A stretch of DNA of 8,161 nucleotides from Bacteroidota bacterium (GTDB taxonomy: Bacteria > Bacteroidota > Bacteroidia > Chitinophagales > Saprospiraceae). Positions 7,097-8,161 of this stretch are shown in pieces. The position numbers and the translations under genes were made by a program. Below the pieces are notes generated by a model. The model made no database searches. It saw nothing but the letters and a program-made list of their open reading frames with translations, and was not told where the DNA came from. The stretch is from NCBI GenBank assembly GCA_008501835.1, contig QQUB01000633.1:1-8161 (forward strand), written 5' to 3'. Positions within the stretch are counted from its first letter, which is position 1. Every line of letters begins with the position of its first letter.

Positions 7097-8161
7097 TTGA
7101 AAAATTTACGCATCAACGAGCCGTTTGTGCTCGAATCTGGTGAGGTCCTTTCGCACCTCGAAATTTCTTATCATACTTTTGGTACACTTAACGCCAATGG
7201 CGACAATGTTGTCTGGATCTGCCATGCCCTTACGGGAAATTCTAACCCGATGGAGTGGTGGCCGGGAGTTGTAGGCAAAGGAAAGGCCATCGACCCGGAA
7301 AAGGATTTTATTGTCTGCGCCAATTCTCTTGGATCCTGTTATGGGACTACAGGTCCGACGTCCGGTAATCCTGAAACTGGCCAACCTTTTGGTGAAAGTT
7401 TTCCTTTCATTACTATTCGTGATATGGTCCAGGCCCAGCAATTATTGCAGCGCAAACTTGGGATCTCCAAGATCCATCTTGGGATTGGTGGTTCCATGGG
7501 TGGACAACAATTAATCGAATGGGCCGTGATGGAGCCGGATCTGTTTGAAAATATAGCTCTGCTGGCTAGTAATTCCCGGCATTCTGCATGGGGTATTGCT
7601 TTCAACGAAGCACAGCGTATGGCAATAAAGGCTGATCTTACCGCAAAAGCAGGAAAAATGGAGCCAGGCCGAAAAGGTCTGGAGGCTGCCAGGGCCATTG
7701 CCATGCTTTCCTACCGTACTTATGATGCGTATGAAGGAAGCCAGGCAGAATCATCTGAAGAAATTGTCGATAATTTCAAAGCGAGTTCCTATCAACGCTA
7801 TCAGGGAGAAAAATTCTGGAAGCGATTTGATGTTTATTCCTACCTGGTGCTCAGCAAGGCTATGGACAGTCATAACATTGGTCGTGGTCGTGATGGGGTG
7901 GAAAATGCCCTTCGGAAGGTTAAAGCAAAAACCCTTGTCATCAGCATTCGTTCAGATGTACTCTTTCCCCTTGCTGAACAACAAAAAATCACCAAACACA
8001 TACCGGATGCCACTCTTGAAATCATCGATAGTCCGTATGGACATGATGGTTTCCTGATTGAAGCGGAAGCAGTATCTAACTCCGCAAACAGCAACAGGTT
8101 ATATTGGATTGGGGGAACCCATACTCTTTTCCTTTTTTTCAAAGATGATGATTGGAGAGGT
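7097..8161 (+). CDS. metX: Homoserine O-acetyltransferase (MetX), TTG start, 3' end outside the window
   Basis: The frame encodes an alpha/beta-hydrolase-fold homoserine O-acyltransferase, which activates homoserine, usually with acetyl-CoA, for methionine synthesis in the cytoplasm. Recognisable parts are FVLESGEVL (10-18), ISYHTFGTLN (23-32), CHALTGNSNP (42-51), ANSLGSCYGTTGPTS (75-89), the nucleophile elbow GGSMGGQQ (131-138, Ser133), Asp287 in SDVLFP and His316 in GHDGF (315-319), so the triad is intact. The start is TTG at 7097: an in-frame TAA lies at 7082, there is no ATG before Met52, and TTG puts the FxLExG motif where the family has it; GTG at 7127 is the only other near candidate and would cut into the motif. 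The gene sits directly behind a SAM-I riboswitch. There is no in-frame stop to the window edge (355 codons). The tail after about residue 325 (SNSANSNRLYWIGG onward) does not look like the usual short closing helix, so a frame error or unusual extension near 8070-8080 is possible. Acetyl versus succinyl specificity cannot be read here. Confidence 0.93.
   Translation, partial: MKNLRINEPFVLESGEVLSHLEISYHTFGTLNANGDNVVWICHALTGNSNPMEWWPGVVGKGKAIDPEKDFIVCANSLGSCYGTTGPTSGNPETGQPFGESFPFITIRDMVQAQQLLQRKLGISKIHLGIGGSMGGQQLIEWAVMEPDLFENIALLASNSRHSAWGIAFNEAQRMAIKADLTAKAGKMEPGRKGLEAARAIAMLSYRTYDAYEGSQAESSEEIVDNFKASSYQRYQGEKFWKRFDVYSYLVLSKAMDSHNIGRGRDGVENALRKVKAKTLVISIRSDVLFPLAEQQKITKHIPDATLEIIDSPYGHDGFLIEAEAVSNSANSNRLYWIGGTHTLFLFFKDDDWRG

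Overview
The window looks like chromosomal DNA of a free-living Bacteroidota, perhaps of the Saprospiria/Cytophagia type; the finer placement is a guess. The reasons are promoter boxes of the form TAnnTTTG (once with TTTG 19 bases upstream), starts without Shine-Dalgarno sequences, a lipoprotein with an acidic patch just after the lipid-bearing cysteine, and exported proteins of Bacteroidota style. Base composition is moderate to AT-rich, with one conspicuous G+C-rich intergenic block.

Layout. Positions 1-424 hold no convincing gene. A surface-type lipoprotein (425-1324, +) follows and ends in a textbook intrinsic terminator. A small secreted protein of unknown function (1480-2064, +) comes next, preceded by a perfect 16-bp palindrome lying where its transcript would begin. 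It converges, with 5 bp between stop codons, on a 913-residue exported CehA/McbA-type PHP metallohydrolase (2070-4811, -) with a C-terminal discoidin-like domain. Upstream on the same strand lie a HAD-superfamily phosphatase (4915-5520) and a short-chain dehydrogenase (5523-6401), 2 bases apart and probably one operon read SDR then HAD. A 35-bp array of CCGTnnn heptads separates them from the metallohydrolase and runs into the HAD stop codon.

Positions 6402-6980 form a gene-poor, structure-rich interval: alternative hairpins next to the SDR start, a perfect 21-bp inverted repeat, a compact palindrome, and a G+C-rich block with several stems. At its right end a well-formed Bacteroidota promoter leads into a SAM-I (S-box) riboswitch and then metX (homoserine O-acyltransferase, 7097 to beyond the window edge). 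metX starts with TTG and has no stop in the window.

Working together: the clearest unit is promoter, SAM-I riboswitch and metX, a methionine-biosynthesis gene under S-adenosylmethionine feedback. The aptamer closes only 3 bases before the start codon, leaving no room for a terminator, so control is probably at translation initiation. The other genes look like ordinary housekeeping or envelope functions. I see no CRISPR array, tRNA, rRNA, phage gene or intact transposase. The most unusual content is the density of palindromic and repeated intergenic elements.
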